A stretch of 64,000 nucleotides of DNA from Synechococcus sp. WH 5701 (GCF_000153045.1 NZ_CH724159.1:61261-125260), one strand, 5' to 3'. Counted from the first letter of the stretch, positions 1-8,650 are shown. Notes: a model not told the origin generated them from the letters alone. Numbers and translations: made by a program.

Positions 1-656
1 CCGAACACAGCGGCCTCCGCGGCCAGCGGCCCATCCAGCAGGCGTTTGAACAGCTCGAGGGCGCCGCGGGTGGTGGCGACGGCCTCGCTCAGGCGCGAGC
101 GGATCCAGTCGCGGTCGGGTGGCTGCAGCGGACTGCGCACGCCTCCGGGCACCGCCCAGGCCGGATGGATCTTGCGCCCACCCAGCCGCTCGATCACCGC
201 CTGGCCGAACTGGCGCAGACGGATGCCGCCACGGGCCAGCTCGGGATCGGCGGCGATCAGCCCGAACACATTGCGCTGAGCCGGATCGCTGTCCCAGCCG
301 AGCAGGAAATCGGGGCTGCTGAGGTGAAAGAAGGAGAGCGCGTGCGATTGGATGATCTGGGCCAGGTTCATCAGCCTCCGCAGCCGCTCGGCCGCCGGCG
401 GAATCGTGACCACCAGCAGCTGGTCGCCGGTCTTGGCGGCGGCCAGCAGGTGGCTCACCGGGCAGATGCCGCAGATCCGCGCCGTGATCGCGGCCATCTC
501 GCTGAAGGGGCGCCCGACGCAGAAAGCCTCGAAGCCGCGAAATTCCCCCACGTGAAAGTGGGCGCCGGTCACATCGCCGCCGGCATCGAGCTGGATGGAG
601 ATCTTGGCGTGGCCTTCGATGCGGGTGACCGGATCGATCAGGATCGTGCGGGTCAT
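1..656 (-). CDS. hoxH: Bidirectional [NiFe] hydrogenase large subunit, N-terminal part (cut by window edge)
   Basis: Large catalytic subunit of the NAD(P)-linked bidirectional hydrogenase, which holds the Ni-Fe centre and interconverts H2 with protons and electrons. About 218 N-terminal residues are visible; the rest lies left of the window. The frame opens [18 protein letters not shown], typical of the family, and carries the first nickel-ligand motif [10 protein letters not shown] near residue 63, which belongs to the L1 signature RxCGxC. The ATG lies 3 bases beyond the hoxY stop, as expected for the last gene of a hoxEFUYH operon. The C-terminal nickel ligands and the maturation cleavage site cannot be assessed. 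Confidence 0.93.
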   Translation of the reverse strand, partial: MTRTILIDPVTRIEGHAKISIQLDAGGDVTGAHFHVGEFRGFEAFCVGRPFSEMAAITARICGICPVSHLLAAAKTGDQLLVVTIPPAAERLRRLMNLAQIIQSHALSFFHLSSPDFLLGWDSDPAQRNVFGLIAADPELARGGIRLRQFGQAVIERLGGRKIHPAWAVPGGVRSPLQPPDRDWIRSRLSEAVATTRGALELFKRLLDGPLAAEAAVF

Positions 657-659
657 GGT

Positions 660-1226
660 TCAGCCGAAACGGATCATCTCCGGACCCTCCATCAGCGGCT
701 GCTCGCCGCGCAGCAGGGCATCGAGAACGGCGCGGATGCGTTCGGCTGGCGGGGGGCAACCCGGCAGAAACAGGTCCACCGGCACCAGCTCATGCACCGG
801 CAGCACCCGCTCCAACAGGTCGGGGACCAGGCCCGGAGCGTGGGGCCACTGGGCGCTGCCGTCGGCCAGCTCCAGGTAGGAGCGATCCAGCACGGCGGCG
901 GGGCCTGCGAGCGGGTTGCGCAGGCCCGGCACGTTGGCGGTGATGGCGCAGTCGCCGAAGGACACCAGCAGGCGGGTGCGCTGGCGCACCTGGTGGATCA
1001 GGGCCAGGTTGTCGCTGTTGCCCACGCCCCCCTCCACCAGGGCCACATCCACGGCCTCGGGGTAGGTCTTGGTGTCGGAGGCGATCGGCGAGAAGACCAT
1101 TTCGATGCGGGGTGCCAGTTCGATCAGCCACTCGTCGAGATCCAGGAACGACATGTGGCAGCCGGAGCAACCCGCCAGCCAGACCGTGGCCAGACGCAGC
1201 TTCGGCAGCTTCGCGGGCTGGCTCAT
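660..1226 (-). CDS. hoxY: Bidirectional hydrogenase small subunit HoxY
   Basis: Small subunit of the hydrogenase dimer, which passes electrons from the HoxH active site to the HoxFU diaphorase through a proximal [4Fe-4S] cluster. The 188-residue protein is short, as is usual for HoxY, and lacks the Tat signal and extra cluster domain of uptake-hydrogenase small subunits. Cluster ligands are visible in [10 protein letters not shown] near residues 20-23, in FGDC near residue 91 and in PGCPPP near residue 155. Its ATG overlaps the hoxU stop in an ATGA, indicating translational coupling. Confidence 0.95.
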   Translation of the reverse strand: MSQPAKLPKLRLATVWLAGCSGCHMSFLDLDEWLIELAPRIEMVFSPIASDTKTYPEAVDVALVEGGVGNSDNLALIHQVRQRTRLLVSFGDCAITANVPGLRNPLAGPAAVLDRSYLELADGSAQWPHAPGLVPDLLERVLPVHELVPVDLFLPGCPPPAERIRAVLDALLRGEQPLMEGPEMIRFG

Positions 1227-1939
1227 GGGGCCTCCTGGCGGGCGTGGCGGGCCCGCTGCAGGGCCGCCAGCCGGCTGGGATCCTCGTGTTTCTCCCCCTC
1301 ACTGTCGCCCTTGTGGAACAGGGCGCCGGTGGGGCAGACCATCACGCACTTGCCGCAGTCGGTGCAGGCGTCGACGGCGCCCCAGGGCTGATCCAGTCCG
1401 GCGATGATCCGGCAGTGCTCCCCCCGCCAGGCCACGTCCCAGACGTGGGCGCCCTCCACTTCGTCGCAGACGCGCACGCAGCGGGTGCAGAGGATGCAGC
1501 GGTTGTGGTCGAGCCCGAAGCGCGGGTGGGAGAGGTCGACGGGGCGATCAGGGAAGCGGTAGGGCAGGCGGGCGTGGTCCATGCCCACCTCCACGGCGCG
1601 GTCCTGCAGCTCGCAATGGCCGTTGGCCACGCAGACCGCGCAGAGATGGTTGCCCTCGGTGAACAGCAGCTCGATCACGGTCCGCCGGATCTCCCGGAGG
1701 CGGGGCGTGGCGGTGTGCACCACCATGCCCTCGCTCACCGGGGTGATGCAGGCCGGCTGAAGCCTGGTGCTGCCCTCGATCTCCACCAGGCAGAGCCGGC
1801 AGGCGGCCACGGGCGAGAGCCCCACCAGGTGGCAGAGGGTGGGGATGGCCACACCGGCATCGCGCGCGGCCTCCAGCACCGTGGCGCCGTCGGCGCTAGC
1901 CACATCGCGGCCGTCGATGCGCAGGGTGCGCACGCTCAT
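1223..1939 (-). CDS. hoxU: Hydrogenase diaphorase ferredoxin-type subunit HoxU
   Basis: Electron-relay subunit of the diaphorase, related to the N-terminal part of NuoG, with 238 residues. An N-terminal plant-type [2Fe-2S] domain has cysteines in [18 protein letters not shown] His/Cys cluster loop follows in [14 protein letters not shown]. Two bacterial-type [4Fe-4S] motifs lie at [11 protein letters not shown] and [12 protein letters not shown]. Start sites further upstream would run deep into hoxF. The ATG at 1939 overlaps the hoxF stop as ATGA and begins [13 protein letters not shown], matching the start of the [2Fe-2S] fold, so it was chosen. Confidence 0.95.
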   Translation of the reverse strand: MSVRTLRIDGRDVASADGATVLEAARDAGVAIPTLCHLVGLSPVAACRLCLVEIEGSTRLQPACITPVSEGMVVHTATPRLREIRRTVIELLFTEGNHLCAVCVANGHCELQDRAVEVGMDHARLPYRFPDRPVDLSHPRFGLDHNRCILCTRCVRVCDEVEGAHVWDVAWRGEHCRIIAGLDQPWGAVDACTDCGKCVMVCPTGALFHKGDSEGEKHEDPSRLAALQRARHARQEAP

Positions 1940-3522
1940 GGTGCCTCCAGCCGGGCGAGGTAGTCGCCGCGGAAGTAACGCAGGGTGCTCAGCATCGGCT
2001 TGGGGGCGCTCTGGCCCAGGCCGCAGAGGCTGGTGTCCATCACCATCGCTCCGAGCGTTTCGAGCTGATCGAGGTCGGCCTGGCTGGCCTGGCCAGCCAG
2101 GATCTTCTCCAGCAGCCCATGCAGCTGCACGGTGCCGGCGCGGCAGGGCACGCACTTGCCGCACGACTCCTCACGGCAGAAGGCCATGAAATAGGCGGCC
2201 AGAGCCACCATGTCGGTGCCCTGGTCGAGCACCACCATGCCGCCGGAGCCCATGATCGTGCCCAGGGCCTGGAGGCTTTCGTAGTCGAGTGGGGTGTCGA
2301 GCCGATCGGCTGGCACGCAGCCCCCGGACGGTCCGCCGGTCTGCACGGCTTTGACCGCGGAGCCCTGCGGGCTGCCCTCGCCCATCTCCAGAACGACCGT
2401 GGCCAGGCTGGTGCCCATCGGCACTTCCACCAGGCCGCCGCGGCGAACGTGGCCGGTGAGGCTGAACACCTTGGTGCCGCTGCTGCCGGCGGTGCCGATG
2501 GCGGCGAACCAGTCGGCGCCTTCCCGCAGGATCGGCGCCACGTTGGCGAAGGTCTCGACGTTATTGATCAGGGTGGGTCTGCCGCCCACGCCGCGCTCAG
2601 CGGGATAGGGGGGCCTGGGGCGCGGCGTGCCGCGTTTGCCCTCGATCGAGGCGATCAGTGCCGTTTCCTCGCCGCAGACATAGGCGCCGGCCCCCACCCG
2701 CAGCTCCAGCGTGAAGCCGAAACCCGTGCCGAACAGCGCCGCCCCAAGCCGGCCCCGGACCACGGCCTGCTCGATCGCCAGGCGCAGCCGCTCGATCGCC
2801 AGCTCGTATTCGGCGCGGATGTAGATGAATCCGTGGTCGGCCCCCACCGCATAGGCGGCGATCGCCATGCCTTCCAGCACCCGATGGGGATCTCCCTCCA
2901 GAACGGCGCGGTCCATGAAGGCTCCGGGATCGCCCTCATCGGCGTTGCAGACCACCACCTTCCGGGCCCCGGGCATGCGGGCCACGGTGGCCCATTTCAG
3001 ACCGGTGGGATAGCCTGCGCCGCCACGGCCGCGCAGGCCGCTGCGCTGCAGTTCCGTCACCACCTGCTCCGGGCTCCAGCCCCGTAGCACCCGCTCCAGC
3101 TGGCCGTAGGCCCCCACGGCGATCGCCTGCTCCAGGTCGGTGGGATCGATCAGGCCGCAGTGCTCCAGCACGATCCGCCGCTGACGCTGGAAAAACGGCT
3201 CGCTGAGATCCAGGCGCTCGCCCCTGGCGGGGGTCCACTTCAGGGGGGGCGCCTGAGCGGAGTCGCAGTCCTGATGCTGCCGCCGGGCCAGGGCGGCCAC
3301 CAGGGTTTCGGCGTCCTGCGGGTCCACACCGGCATAGAGATCGCCATCGGGATCGAGGGCCAGCAGGGGCCCCTGGCTGCAGGGGCCCAGGCAGCCCACC
3401 GGTCGCAGCTGGATCCGATCGCCCAGTTCACCTCTGGAGATGGCCGTTTCGAGGGCCCCCATCAAGGCGCCGGAGCCCCTGGCCAGGCAGCCGGCCGAGG
3501 CGCAGCAGCGCAAGCCGTTCAT
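1936..3522 (-). CDS. hoxF: Hydrogenase diaphorase flavoprotein HoxF
   Basis: NAD(P)H-binding flavoprotein of the diaphorase, homologous to NuoF, with 528 residues. The first 90 residues form a thioredoxin-like [2Fe-2S] domain (CCASAGC, then CLGPC), fused here as is usual in cyanobacterial HoxF. The FMN/NADH-binding core follows, with [13 protein letters not shown] and [12 protein letters not shown]. The C-terminal [4Fe-4S] ligands are C454, C457 and C460 in ESCGKCVPC plus C500 in TSLCG. All expected ligands are present. It overlaps hoxE and hoxU by 4 bases on each side. Confidence 0.96.
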   Translation of the reverse strand: MNGLRCCASAGCLARGSGALMGALETAISRGELGDRIQLRPVGCLGPCSQGPLLALDPDGDLYAGVDPQDAETLVAALARRQHQDCDSAQAPPLKWTPARGERLDLSEPFFQRQRRIVLEHCGLIDPTDLEQAIAVGAYGQLERVLRGWSPEQVVTELQRSGLRGRGGAGYPTGLKWATVARMPGARKVVVCNADEGDPGAFMDRAVLEGDPHRVLEGMAIAAYAVGADHGFIYIRAEYELAIERLRLAIEQAVVRGRLGAALFGTGFGFTLELRVGAGAYVCGEETALIASIEGKRGTPRPRPPYPAERGVGGRPTLINNVETFANVAPILREGADWFAAIGTAGSSGTKVFSLTGHVRRGGLVEVPMGTSLATVVLEMGEGSPQGSAVKAVQTGGPSGGCVPADRLDTPLDYESLQALGTIMGSGGMVVLDQGTDMVALAAYFMAFCREESCGKCVPCRAGTVQLHGLLEKILAGQASQADLDQLETLGAMVMDTSLCGLGQSAPKPMLSTLRYFRGDYLARLEAP

Positions 3523-4025
3523 GGCTCCAGCTCCTTCAGCCAGCGGCGCAGGCCGGCGGGGGTCTGCTGGCGGCCGACGGTGCCGTCGATCAGCACCAGG
3601 GGCGCGTCGCTGCAGGTGCCGAGACAGCGCACCTCCGAGAGGCTTGCCCAGCCATCCCCTCGCCTGGCGCCCAGCTTCAGCCCCAGTCCCTCCTCCATGG
3701 CGGCGATCAGGGCCGGGGCTCCCTGGATCTGGCAGGCGGTGCCGGTGCAGACCACGCAGCGGTGGCGGGCCGGCGGCTGGAAACGGAAGAGGTGATAGAA
3801 GCTGGCGGTTCCCTTGACCCGGCTGAGTGGGAGCTGCAGGCGCGTCGCCACGTGGCGGAGCAAGTCATCGCTCAGGTAGCTGTAGAGCTTCTGGGCGCCA
3901 TGAAGCACCTCGATCAGGGCATCGGCCCGTCCCTGGGAGCGCAGCAGCAGGGGCTCCAGGGCCGCGAAGGACGCTTCAGGTGCCGCTTCGATGGACCTGT
4001 TGCCGGGACCTTTGGTGTAGGCCAT
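3519..4025 (-). CDS. hoxE: Hydrogenase diaphorase subunit HoxE
   Basis: NuoE-like [2Fe-2S] thioredoxin-fold protein of 168 residues and the first gene of the operon. The cluster ligands are in CTGTACQ near residue 93 and CLGTCSDAP near residue 134, the C-x4-C / C-x3-C pattern of the family. The N-terminal half is the helical segment (LLRSQGRADALIEVLHGAQ) that packs against HoxF. Its ATG lies in a CCATGG palindrome, so the opposite strand also has an ATG there. Promoter elements must lie within the short gap to the divergent desaturase or inside that gene. Confidence 0.95.
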   Translation of the reverse strand: MAYTKGPGNRSIEAAPEASFAALEPLLLRSQGRADALIEVLHGAQKLYSYLSDDLLRHVATRLQLPLSRVKGTASFYHLFRFQPPARHRCVVCTGTACQIQGAPALIAAMEEGLGLKLGARRGDGWASLSEVRCLGTCSDAPLVLIDGTVGRQQTPAGLRRWLKELEP

Positions 4026-4092
4026 GGGAAGCCTTCCCCCTGGAGTTCAGGCTAGGGAGGAGCGCTGTTGCTCCCCACCCTGCCCACCTAAC

Positions 4093-4971
4093 GTGAAGAT
4101 CTCTTCACAGAGGTTTCCTCTGACTACCGGTCTCACCCGTTTCCTGTACTTCCTTGGACCGGTCTTCATCGTCCTGTCTCACCTCGGTTGCCTGCTGCTG
4201 CTGGCCACTGGGCTGAGCCTGGAGGCGGCGAGCTGGGCCCTGGCCCTCTATGTGGTCCGGATGCTGGCCACCACGGCGATCTATCACCGCCTGATCACCC
4301 ATGGCAGCTACAGAGCGCCCAAGCTGGTGGTCTGGATCGGGGCCCTGGTGGGGGCCTCCGCCGGGCAGATGGGGCCGAGCTGGTGGAAGGCCCATCACCT
4401 GGCCCATCACCGCCATGTGGACACGGACCAGGATCCCCATTCGCCCCTGCAGCCCCAGTCAGGACTGCGAGGGTTCTGGCGCTCGCAGGTGGGCTGGCTG
4501 CTGCAGCCCTCCTTCTTCCCGGAGCGGCTGCCCGCCGATGTCGAGGCCGACCCGGTGCTGCGCCTGATCGACAGGCTGCATTTCCTGCCCCTGCTCGCTC
4601 TGGGTGGCCTGTCGTATGCATTCGGTGGCTTGGAGTGGCTGGCGGCGTTCTGCCTGAGCACAACAGTGCTCTTCCACGGGGTGGCCACGGTGAATTCCCT
4701 GGCCCACCTCGCCGGTGATCAGCCCTTCATCACCGACGACATGAGCCGCAACAACGCCTGGGTGGCTCTGATCACGCTCGGGGAGGGCTGGCACAACCTG
4801 CATCACGCCTTCCAGTGGTCTGTTCGGCAGGGCTATGGGGTGAGCGGCGGCCGCGTGCAGCGGCTGCCCGATCCCACCTATGCCTTCATCCGCGTCCTGG
4901 AGCGCTGTGGCTGGGCCGATCGCCTGCGCTTGCCGGCACCTGATGACCTGCTGGCACGGGCTCGCCCATGA
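4093..4971 (+). CDS. Acyl-lipid/acyl-CoA delta-9-type fatty acid desaturase
   Basis: Membrane di-iron desaturase that introduces a double bond into fatty acyl chains. The three histidine boxes are present: HRLITH (about residues 65-70), HHLAHH (about 100-105) and HNLHH (about 234-238), with the catalytic loop EGWHNLHHAF. Hydrophobic segments flank boxes 1 and 2. The family resemblance is to DesC/stearoyl-CoA desaturase. The frame opens at an ATG at 4024 inside the hoxE start palindrome, but the residues before position 4093 look non-conserved and Cys/Pro-rich, so the GTG at 4093 (VKISSQRFPL) is preferred. The 3' end overlaps the convergent cupin gene by 86 bases. Confidence 0.88.
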   Translation: MKISSQRFPLTTGLTRFLYFLGPVFIVLSHLGCLLLLATGLSLEAASWALALYVVRMLATTAIYHRLITHGSYRAPKLVVWIGALVGASAGQMGPSWWKAHHLAHHRHVDTDQDPHSPLQPQSGLRGFWRSQVGWLLQPSFFPERLPADVEADPVLRLIDRLHFLPLLALGGLSYAFGGLEWLAAFCLSTTVLFHGVATVNSLAHLAGDQPFITDDMSRNNAWVALITLGEGWHNLHHAFQWSVRQGYGVSGGRVQRLPDPTYAFIRVLERCGWADRLRLPAPDDLLARARP

Positions 4972-5374
4972 GGTCCCGCCACTGCGCCTGCAGGCCGTGG
5001 GGAAGTGGCCGCGGCTTGTAGTCGCGCGGGTCGGGTGGGCCGTGGCGCAGCACTGCATTCACCACCGTGGCGTAATGGCGGCTGCTGTTGACCGCCCCGT
5101 GGGGGACGCCAGGGGGGATGCGCACCAGCATCGGTTCGTCTTCCCGCAGGGGAATGAGCACGAGCCTGCCGCCCTCCAGCACCACCAGCTCGAGGGAGCC
5201 GCGCAGCAGGATCAGTTGATCGGTCTGGCGGCGGTGACAGAAGAGTGAGACGGGCTGATGGGGGGCGAGATCGGCGATCAGGGTTTCGTCGCTGGGCTGG
5301 GCCTGGCTGAAGAGGGCATTGCCTGAGGAGGTCCGCTCCAGCGGCACCAGTTCGACGCGTCGTGTGAGGGCCAT
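4886..5374 (-). CDS. Cupin-fold protein of unknown substrate
   Basis: A 162-residue protein whose middle looks like a small cupin barrel. It has a hydrophobic run with LILLRGSLELVVLEGGRLVLIPL, then IPPGVPHGAVNSS, which resembles the second cupin motif and supplies a possible metal-binding His. The first cupin motif is weak. Related barrels are found in sugar epimerases and in cyanobacterial proteins of unknown role, so no reaction is assigned. The C-terminal 29 residues lie opposite the desaturase 3' end and are Pro/Ala/Gly-rich. A 25-base inverted repeat lies 25 bases upstream of the start, suggesting repressor control. Confidence 0.72.
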   Translation of the reverse strand: MALTRRVELVPLERTSSGNALFSQAQPSDETLIADLAPHQPVSLFCHRRQTDQLILLRGSLELVVLEGGRLVLIPLREDEPMLVRIPPGVPHGAVNSSRHYATVVNAVLRHGPPDPRDYKPRPLPHGLQAQWRDLMGEPVPAGHQVPASAGDRPSHSAPGRG

Positions 5375-5398
5375 GGGGCGGTCCTCTCGGGTTCAATG

Positions 5399-5423
5399 GA
5401 TTTGTCAAGATTGTTGACAAATC
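5399..5423. promoter_or_regulatory. Perfect 10-bp inverted repeat, putative operator upstream of the cupin gene
   Basis: The sequence shows GATTTGTCAA, a 5-base spacer, then TTGACAAATC, a perfect palindrome with 10-base arms. It lies 25 bases upstream of the cupin ATG in a short AT-richer patch, and TTGACA-like hexamers are embedded in it. There is no T-run after either arm, which argues against a terminator. A dimeric repressor site overlapping the cupin promoter is the simplest reading; the regulator is unknown. Confidence 0.6.
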
Positions 5424-5517
5424 GCTGCTTCGGTCGGCGCTGCTACTACCGAATCGCCGTTAGGTCAGGGAATGCTGGTGAGGCTTCTGGCGCGCCAGAG
5501 GCTGGGGAATGGGGGAA

Positions 5518-5591
5518 CGGGCCGTGCTGGATTCGAACCAGCGACCGTGCGATTAGAAGTCGCATGCTCTATCCAGCTGAGCTAACGGCCC
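5518..5591 (-). tRNA. tRNA-Arg (anticodon UCU)
   Basis: Read on the minus strand, a 7-base acceptor stem GGGCCGT/ACGGCCC closes a full cloverleaf. The D arm is AGCTCAGCTGGATAGAGC, the anticodon loop is CTTCTAA with anticodon TCT, and the T arm contains GGTTCGAATCC. The length is 74 bases and no CCA is encoded. No integration remnant was seen beside it. Confidence 0.96.
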
Positions 5592-5631
5592 ACCGCATCA
5601 GCCTAGATTGGGCCGCTGCGCAACTTGCTCG

Positions 5632-6522
5632 ATGGCGGCCTCCCGGCTCAGTGACGCCCAGAAACAGGAGCTGGTGCAGCGATGGCGGGCTGGAGCATCC
5701 AGCGCCGCCCTCGCCGATGGCTTCGGCTGCAGCCCCAACACCGTGACCCGGGTGGTGAAAGGCGCCCTCGACCCCGAGCTCTACGAGCAGCTCAAGAAGG
5801 AGCGTGGCCGCCCCGTGGGCCAGTTGGAGGCGCCCCTGGAGACGACCATGCCGGAAGCCGCGCCCAGTCCGGAGGCCGTGCCCAGTCCGGAGGTCGCGCC
5901 TAGTCCGGAGGTCGCGCCCATGCTTGAGCCGGCCTTCCAGGCGCCTGCCGCCAACGGGAATGCGGACGACGACCTCGACCCGTTGAACGTCCTCGACAAC
6001 GACCCCGACGACGACGGCTCCGGCCCCGGTGTGCTGGCGATCGACGACGCCGATGACTTCGGTGAGGACGCCGAGGGCGAGGACGGCGACGACGGCGAGA
6101 GCGACGACGGCGACGGGGATGACACCGATGCCGAAGGCAATGTCTTCACCATGGTGCCGGTGGTGGCGGGCGCCAACCTCGGTTCGGGGCTTCAGGAGGG
6201 CTCGGCCGTGGTCTGTCAGCCGCTGGAGAGCGCGCCCCTGCCCGCCAGCTTGTACATGCTGGTGGACAAGACGGTCGAGCTGCAGGCTCGTCCCCTCAGT
6301 GATTTCCCCGAGCTCGGCGCCCTCCCCGACGACGAGCAGGCGCGCCAGGCCCTGGTGGTGTTCGCCAATCCGCGCCAGGCCAAGCGTCAGTGCGGCCGCA
6401 CCCAGCGGGTGATCAAGATGCCCGACAGCCAGGTGATTCAGCGCACGGCCACCTATCTGGTGGGGCAGGGCATCACACGGGTGGTGCTGGAAGGAGCGCT
6501 CTACGCTCTCCCCGGCGGTTAA
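5632..6522 (+). CDS. HTH-domain protein with proline/glutamate repeats and an acidic linker
   Basis: A 296-residue protein in three parts. Residues 1-60 carry a resolvase-like helix-turn-helix (KQELVQRWRAGASSAALADGF, then CSPNTVTRVVKGAL). A linker follows with three PSPEV-type 5-residue repeats and a strongly acidic Asp/Glu/Gly stretch (about residues 110-175). The last 110 residues form a compact domain ending RTATYLVGQGITRVVLEGALYALPGG. It resembles conserved picocyanobacterial HTH proteins of unknown function. DNA binding is inferred from the HTH only. The start is the ATG at 5632; an earlier in-frame codon at 5608 would abut the tRNA. Confidence 0.85.
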   Translation: MAASRLSDAQKQELVQRWRAGASSAALADGFGCSPNTVTRVVKGALDPELYEQLKKERGRPVGQLEAPLETTMPEAAPSPEAVPSPEVAPSPEVAPMLEPAFQAPAANGNADDDLDPLNVLDNDPDDDGSGPGVLAIDDADDFGEDAEGEDGDDGESDDGDGDDTDAEGNVFTMVPVVAGANLGSGLQEGSAVVCQPLESAPLPASLYMLVDKTVELQARPLSDFPELGALPDDEQARQALVVFANPRQAKRQCGRTQRVIKMPDSQVIQRTATYLVGQGITRVVLEGALYALPGG

Positions 6523-6743
6523 TCCCGGCGGGGCAGGAGCAGGGCGGTGGCGCTGCCGCCGCTGATCACCCCTGCCGCCAGCGCCAGCCCCACCAGGAAG
6601 CCGCTGGGCAGGGGCGCGCTGCGGCCGATGCCCAGCCGCAGGCTCGGGCGCTCCTCCAGGTTCTGGGCGCCGAGGCAGAGGATCAGCAGCAGCAGCAGAC
6701 CGCCGCCGAGGCTGGTGAGCAACAGGCGCAGGCGCAGCAGCAT
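6519..6743 (-). CDS. Small two-helix membrane protein, LapA/DUF1049-like
   Basis: A 74-residue protein with two hydrophobic helices (LLLTSLGGGLLLLLILCLG and LPSGFLVGLALAAGVISGG) joined by NLEERPSLRLG. This layout matches LapA-domain/DUF1049 proteins of the bacterial inner membrane. The start at 6743 puts the first helix near the N terminus. A longer frame, starting at 6791 or even 6887, would run toward or into the upstream rsmI gene and adds low-complexity sequence. Its stop shares bases with the 3' end of the convergent HTH gene. The function is not known. Confidence 0.6.
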   Translation of the reverse strand: MLLRLRLLLTSLGGGLLLLLILCLGAQNLEERPSLRLGIGRSAPLPSGFLVGLALAAGVISGGSATALLLPRRD

Positions 6744-6807
6744 GGCCAAGACGGAGGGGAGTGGAGCAGCTTGACCCTCAGCATGGTCCATCCAGCGCTG
6801 GCGGCGC

Positions 6808-7692
6808 TCACTCCGGTTGGTGCAGCAGGGCGTAGAGGCTGCGGCGGGAGAGGCCGGTCTCAGCGGCAAGCTGGCGGGCCGCATCACTGGCGCTCAGGCC
6901 TGAAGCCACCTTCCCGCGCAGCTCTTCGGTCAGCTCGGCGTCACTGCGCAGCGCTGGTTGCTCCGGCGTGGCACCGCCGATCACCAGGGTGCACTCCCCA
7001 CGGGGCGGCACCCGCCGGAAGTGCTCCAGGGCGGCGCCCACGCTGGGCCCGATCTGCTGTTCATGGCGTTTGGTCAGCTCCCGCGCCACCTGCATAGGCC
7101 GGTCGCCCAGGGTGACGAGCAGGTCGTCGAGCAGCTCGATCAGCCGATGGGGCGCCTCGAACAGCACCAGCGTGCGCTCCTCCGCCGCCAGCTCCTGGAG
7201 CCGCTGGCGGCGCTGGCTGGCCTTGGCCGGCAGGAACCCCTCGAAGCAGAAGCGGCCACTGGGCAGGCCGCTGCTCACCAGGGCCGTGGTCACCGCGCAG
7301 GGGCCGGGCACGCAGATCACCGCATGGCCGCCGGCGCGGGCGGCCGCCACCAGTGCCTCGCCGGGATCGGAGATGCCCGGCAGGCCCGCATCGCTGATCA
7401 CCGCCAGGCTTTCGCCCGCGGTCAGGGCTGCGAGCAGCTCAGGGATGCGGGCGGTCTGGTTGTGCTGGTGAAAGCTGAGCAGACGGCTGCGGATGCCCAG
7501 GCCGGCCAGCAGCTGGCCGCTATGGCGGGTGTCTTCGCAGGCGATGCGATCCACCCCCTCCAGGACCCGCCGGGCCCGGGGGGAGAGATCCCCGAGGTTG
7601 CCGATCGGTGTTCCCACCAGGTACAGCACCCCTGAGGCGGGTTCGCTGGCTTGCTCCACAATGCGGCTCTGTCCGACCCTGGCCGTGACCAT
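6808..7692 (-). CDS. rsmI: 16S rRNA (cytidine-1402-2'-O)-methyltransferase RsmI
   Basis: SAM-dependent methyltransferase of the tetrapyrrole-methylase fold that modifies C1402 in the ribosomal decoding centre, with 294 residues. Diagnostic segments are LYLVGTPIGNLGDLSPRA at the N terminus, CEDTRHS, VISDAGLPGISDPG and VPGPCAVTTALVSSGLP. A C-terminal helical domain (SASDAARQLAAETGLSRRSLY) is also typical. The assigned ATG overlaps the divergent cysQ start by 2 bases. The conserved core begins some 20 residues later, so the true start may be downstream. Confidence 0.95.
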   Translation of the reverse strand: MVTARVGQSRIVEQASEPASGVLYLVGTPIGNLGDLSPRARRVLEGVDRIACEDTRHSGQLLAGLGIRSRLLSFHQHNQTARIPELLAALTAGESLAVISDAGLPGISDPGEALVAAARAGGHAVICVPGPCAVTTALVSSGLPSGRFCFEGFLPAKASQRRQRLQELAAEERTLVLFEAPHRLIELLDDLLVTLGDRPMQVARELTKRHEQQIGPSVGAALEHFRRVPPRGECTLVIGGATPEQPALRSDAELTEELRGKVASGLSASDAARQLAAETGLSRRSLYALLHQPE

Positions 7693-8626
7693 GATGGCTG
7701 CCCCCTGCCTGCCCGCCGGCCTCGATCTCGAGGAGCTGCTGGTGCTCTTGCGGCGCCTGTGCTGGGAGTCGGGGTCGATTCTGCGGGCCTACGCCCGCGG
7801 CGAGCAGCCCCCCTTTGGCTATGGCGCGGCCCTGAGCGTCGATGAAGGCGGCGAGGGGCCAGTGACGGCGGCTGATCTGGCGGTGAACCAGCACCTGCTC
7901 GAGGGCCTCGCTCAGGCTTTTCCCGATGCCCCCTGGACCCTGCTGAGCGAGGAGACCGCCAAGGAGCAACTCAGCGCCGGCGTGCCCCTCGAGGCCGACT
8001 GGCTCTGGATCCTCGATCCCCTGGATGGCACCAAGGATTTCCTCCAGGGCACCGGCGAATATGCGGTGCATCTGGCGCTGGTGCATCAGGGCCAGCCGGT
8101 GCTCGGGGTGGTGCTGCTGCCTGAGAAGGAGGAGCTCTGGTTCGGTCTGGTGGGCGCGGCGGCTGAGGAGTTGATCGGTGGCGCCTGGCGGGAGAATCCG
8201 GCCGGCGAGCACTTCGCGCCCCAGCTCAGTGAACGCCGTGAGCCGGGAGAGCTGGTGCTGGTGGCCAGCCGTAACCACCGGGATCAGCGCCTGGAGCAGC
8301 TGGTGCAGGCGCTGGAGCTGGGCTCCTCGCTGGCGGTGGGCAGCGTGGGTTGCAAGGTGGCCACGATCCTACGCGGCGAAACCGACCTTTACCTCTCACT
8401 TTCAGGCCGCAGCGCCCCGAAGGACTGGGACATGGCGGCGCCGGAAGCGGTGCTGCGGGCGGCGGGCGGGGCCTTCAGCCACGCCGATGGCCGCCCTCTT
8501 CACTACAACAAGGGTGACGGATTGCAGGCCGGTTGCCTGATCGCCAGCCATGGTCTGGCCCATGCCGAACTGTGTGAGCGGGCCGCCGCCGCCATGGCGC
8601 GAATCGATCCGGGTTTCGAGCTCTGA
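7691..8626 (+). CDS. cysQ: 3'(2'),5'-bisphosphate nucleotidase CysQ-type, inositol monophosphatase family
   Basis: Mg-dependent phosphatase of 311 residues, probably removing the 3'-phosphate from PAP produced in sulfate assimilation. The metal-binding motifs of the inositol-phosphatase family are visible: LLSEET, then WILDPLDGTKDFLQG (DPxDGTxxF), and near the C terminus KDWDMAAPEAVLRAAGG (the WD-A-Pxxx signature). The reading frame extends further upstream without homology, so the ATG at 7691 was chosen; the ATG at 7694 is equally possible. It is divergent from rsmI. Assignment to CysQ rather than another family member rests on overall resemblance. Confidence 0.88.
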   Translation: MMAAPCLPAGLDLEELLVLLRRLCWESGSILRAYARGEQPPFGYGAALSVDEGGEGPVTAADLAVNQHLLEGLAQAFPDAPWTLLSEETAKEQLSAGVPLEADWLWILDPLDGTKDFLQGTGEYAVHLALVHQGQPVLGVVLLPEKEELWFGLVGAAAEELIGGAWRENPAGEHFAPQLSERREPGELVLVASRNHRDQRLEQLVQALELGSSLAVGSVGCKVATILRGETDLYLSLSGRSAPKDWDMAAPEAVLRAAGGAFSHADGRPLHYNKGDGLQAGCLIASHGLAHAELCERAAAAMARIDPGFEL

Positions 8627-8650
8627 TCAGGGGGCTGGCTGAGATCCAGC

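Noticed and set aside
165..1391. 408-codon plus-strand frame over the hox genes
   Set aside because: Antisense shadow of hoxY/hoxH in G+C-rich DNA; His/Gly/Ala-rich with no domain, while the minus strand encodes clear hydrogenase subunits.
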